Origin: Psychromonas sp. MME1
GTDB lineage: Bacteria > Pseudomonadota > Gammaproteobacteria > Enterobacterales > Psychromonadaceae
Assembly: GCF_041080865.1 (NCBI RefSeq)
Contig: NZ_CP160906.1
Coordinates: forward strand, 3,185,629 to 3,249,628
DNA length: 64,000 nt
Reading direction: 5' to 3'
Below the pieces are notes generated by a model that was not told the DNA's origin, made no database searches, and saw only the letters and a list, made by a program, of their open reading frames with translations. Positions 63,600 to 64,000 of this stretch are shown here, piece by piece (position 1 is the stretch's first letter; each line of letters begins with the position of its first letter). Both the position numbers and the translations under genes were made by a program.

Positions 63600-64000
63600 C
63601 TATTCTTCGAAAAGCTCTTTGATATTTGCAAAATCACTTTTACCATTTTTGATCTCATCAATCGATAAGCCCGTTACTTCATGTGGAAACACTAACCACT
63701 CTTCTGATTCATGGATATAGTAATCAGGTACGATTGATACTGCTTTATTCTTGGGTTTGTAATATGGCGTTGCGATGCGTACATCTTTTGGCATATTTAA
63801 GCGCATAAGTTCATTGAGTTTTTCTGTAAGAGCAACGACACTGCGACCAGAATCAAATACATCATCAACGATTAGTAAACCATCATCCGCATTAGCATTT
63901 TCTATTATGTAGTGTAAACCATGTACTTTAATTGTTTTGCTCTGTTTACCAATTCCATAGTATGAAGAAGTTCGTACTGCAATGTGGTCTGTTTCAACTT
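63600..64000 (-). CDS. Phosphoribosyltransferase (purine salvage type), 5' partial
   Basis: The open frame continues through the right window edge, so the N-terminus is missing; the ATG near 63806 is internal. The upstream part reads DHIAVRTSSYYGIGKQS and the PRPP-binding motif LLIVDDVFDSGRSV, diagnostic of type I phosphoribosyltransferases. The C-terminal part is KAVSIVPDYYIHESEEWLVF, then PHEVTGLSIDEIK, ending NIKELFEE. Resembles hypoxanthine/xanthine-guanine enzymes, but the substrate cannot be fixed without the hood region. At least 133 residues visible. Confidence 0.87.
   Translation of the reverse strand, partial: VETDHIAVRTSSYYGIGKQSKTIKVHGLHYIIENANADDGLLIVDDVFDSGRSVVALTEKLNELMRLNMPKDVRIATPYYKPKNKAVSIVPDYYIHESEEWLVFPHEVTGLSIDEIKNGKSDFANIKELFEE

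Overview
The window looks like a chromosomal segment of a marine gammaproteobacterium of the order Alteromonadales. A Psychromonas-like organism is the best guess, from the 16S sequence, the class I adenylate cyclase, the rpoE-rseABC and sdhE-cptA arrangements and the marine acrylate genes. The genus is inferred from memory; aligning the 16S gene at 57699-59244 would settle it.

Layout. Positions 1-3.5 kb hold the 3' part of katG and a hemerythrin-GGDEF protein. From 3.9 to 8.4 kb lies a galETKM operon with a GalR-type operator inside its promoter. From 8.7 to 16.3 kb are two CPA1 antiporter genes flanking tal, tkt and a SorC-family regulator that has a matching operator pair. From 16.7 to 20.4 kb are a porin, acuI-acuR (acrylate detoxification, two matched operators) and an NlpE-like lipoprotein. 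From 20.4 to 26.9 kb is a compact six-gene minus-strand operon: thermostable-hemolysin-family protein, adenylate-forming ligase fused to a diiron-oxidase-like domain, short-chain dehydrogenase, secreted TPR protein, OmpR-type response regulator and histidine kinase. A perfect PmrA/QseB-type box (CTTAAG-N5-CTTAAG) precedes it. I regard this as the most interesting undescribed system here. From 26.9 to 31.3 kb are cyaA, ygfZ, sdhE and cptA.

The stretch 31.4-52.0 kb is a polyamine and omega-amino-acid catabolic island: LysR-gabD-gabT, LysR-bauA-mmsA, aminoaldehyde dehydrogenase-FAD oxidoreductase-LysR, potFGHI and patA-patD. Together these can import putrescine and convert it through 4-aminobutanal, GABA and succinate semialdehyde to succinate, with a beta-alanine to acetyl-CoA side branch. 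Four of its promoters carry the palindrome TATGAAT-N3-ATTCATA or a degenerate form of it, which suggests one LysR regulon.

From 52.6 to 57.0 kb are nadB and the sigma-E operon rpoE-rseA-rseB-rseC, with an autoregulatory-type sigma-E promoter. From 57.3 to 63.1 kb is a complete rRNA operon (16S, tRNA-Glu, 23S, 5S). A 5S remnant carrying a long hairpin, several large hairpins and the 3' part of a phosphoribosyltransferase gene follow.

Six genes (katG, both antiporters, tal, one LysR gene, potF) are broken by one small indel each. Five of the six are best explained by one missing base, so assembly error is a serious possibility. A roughly 100-bp interspersed repeat occurs four times between genes.
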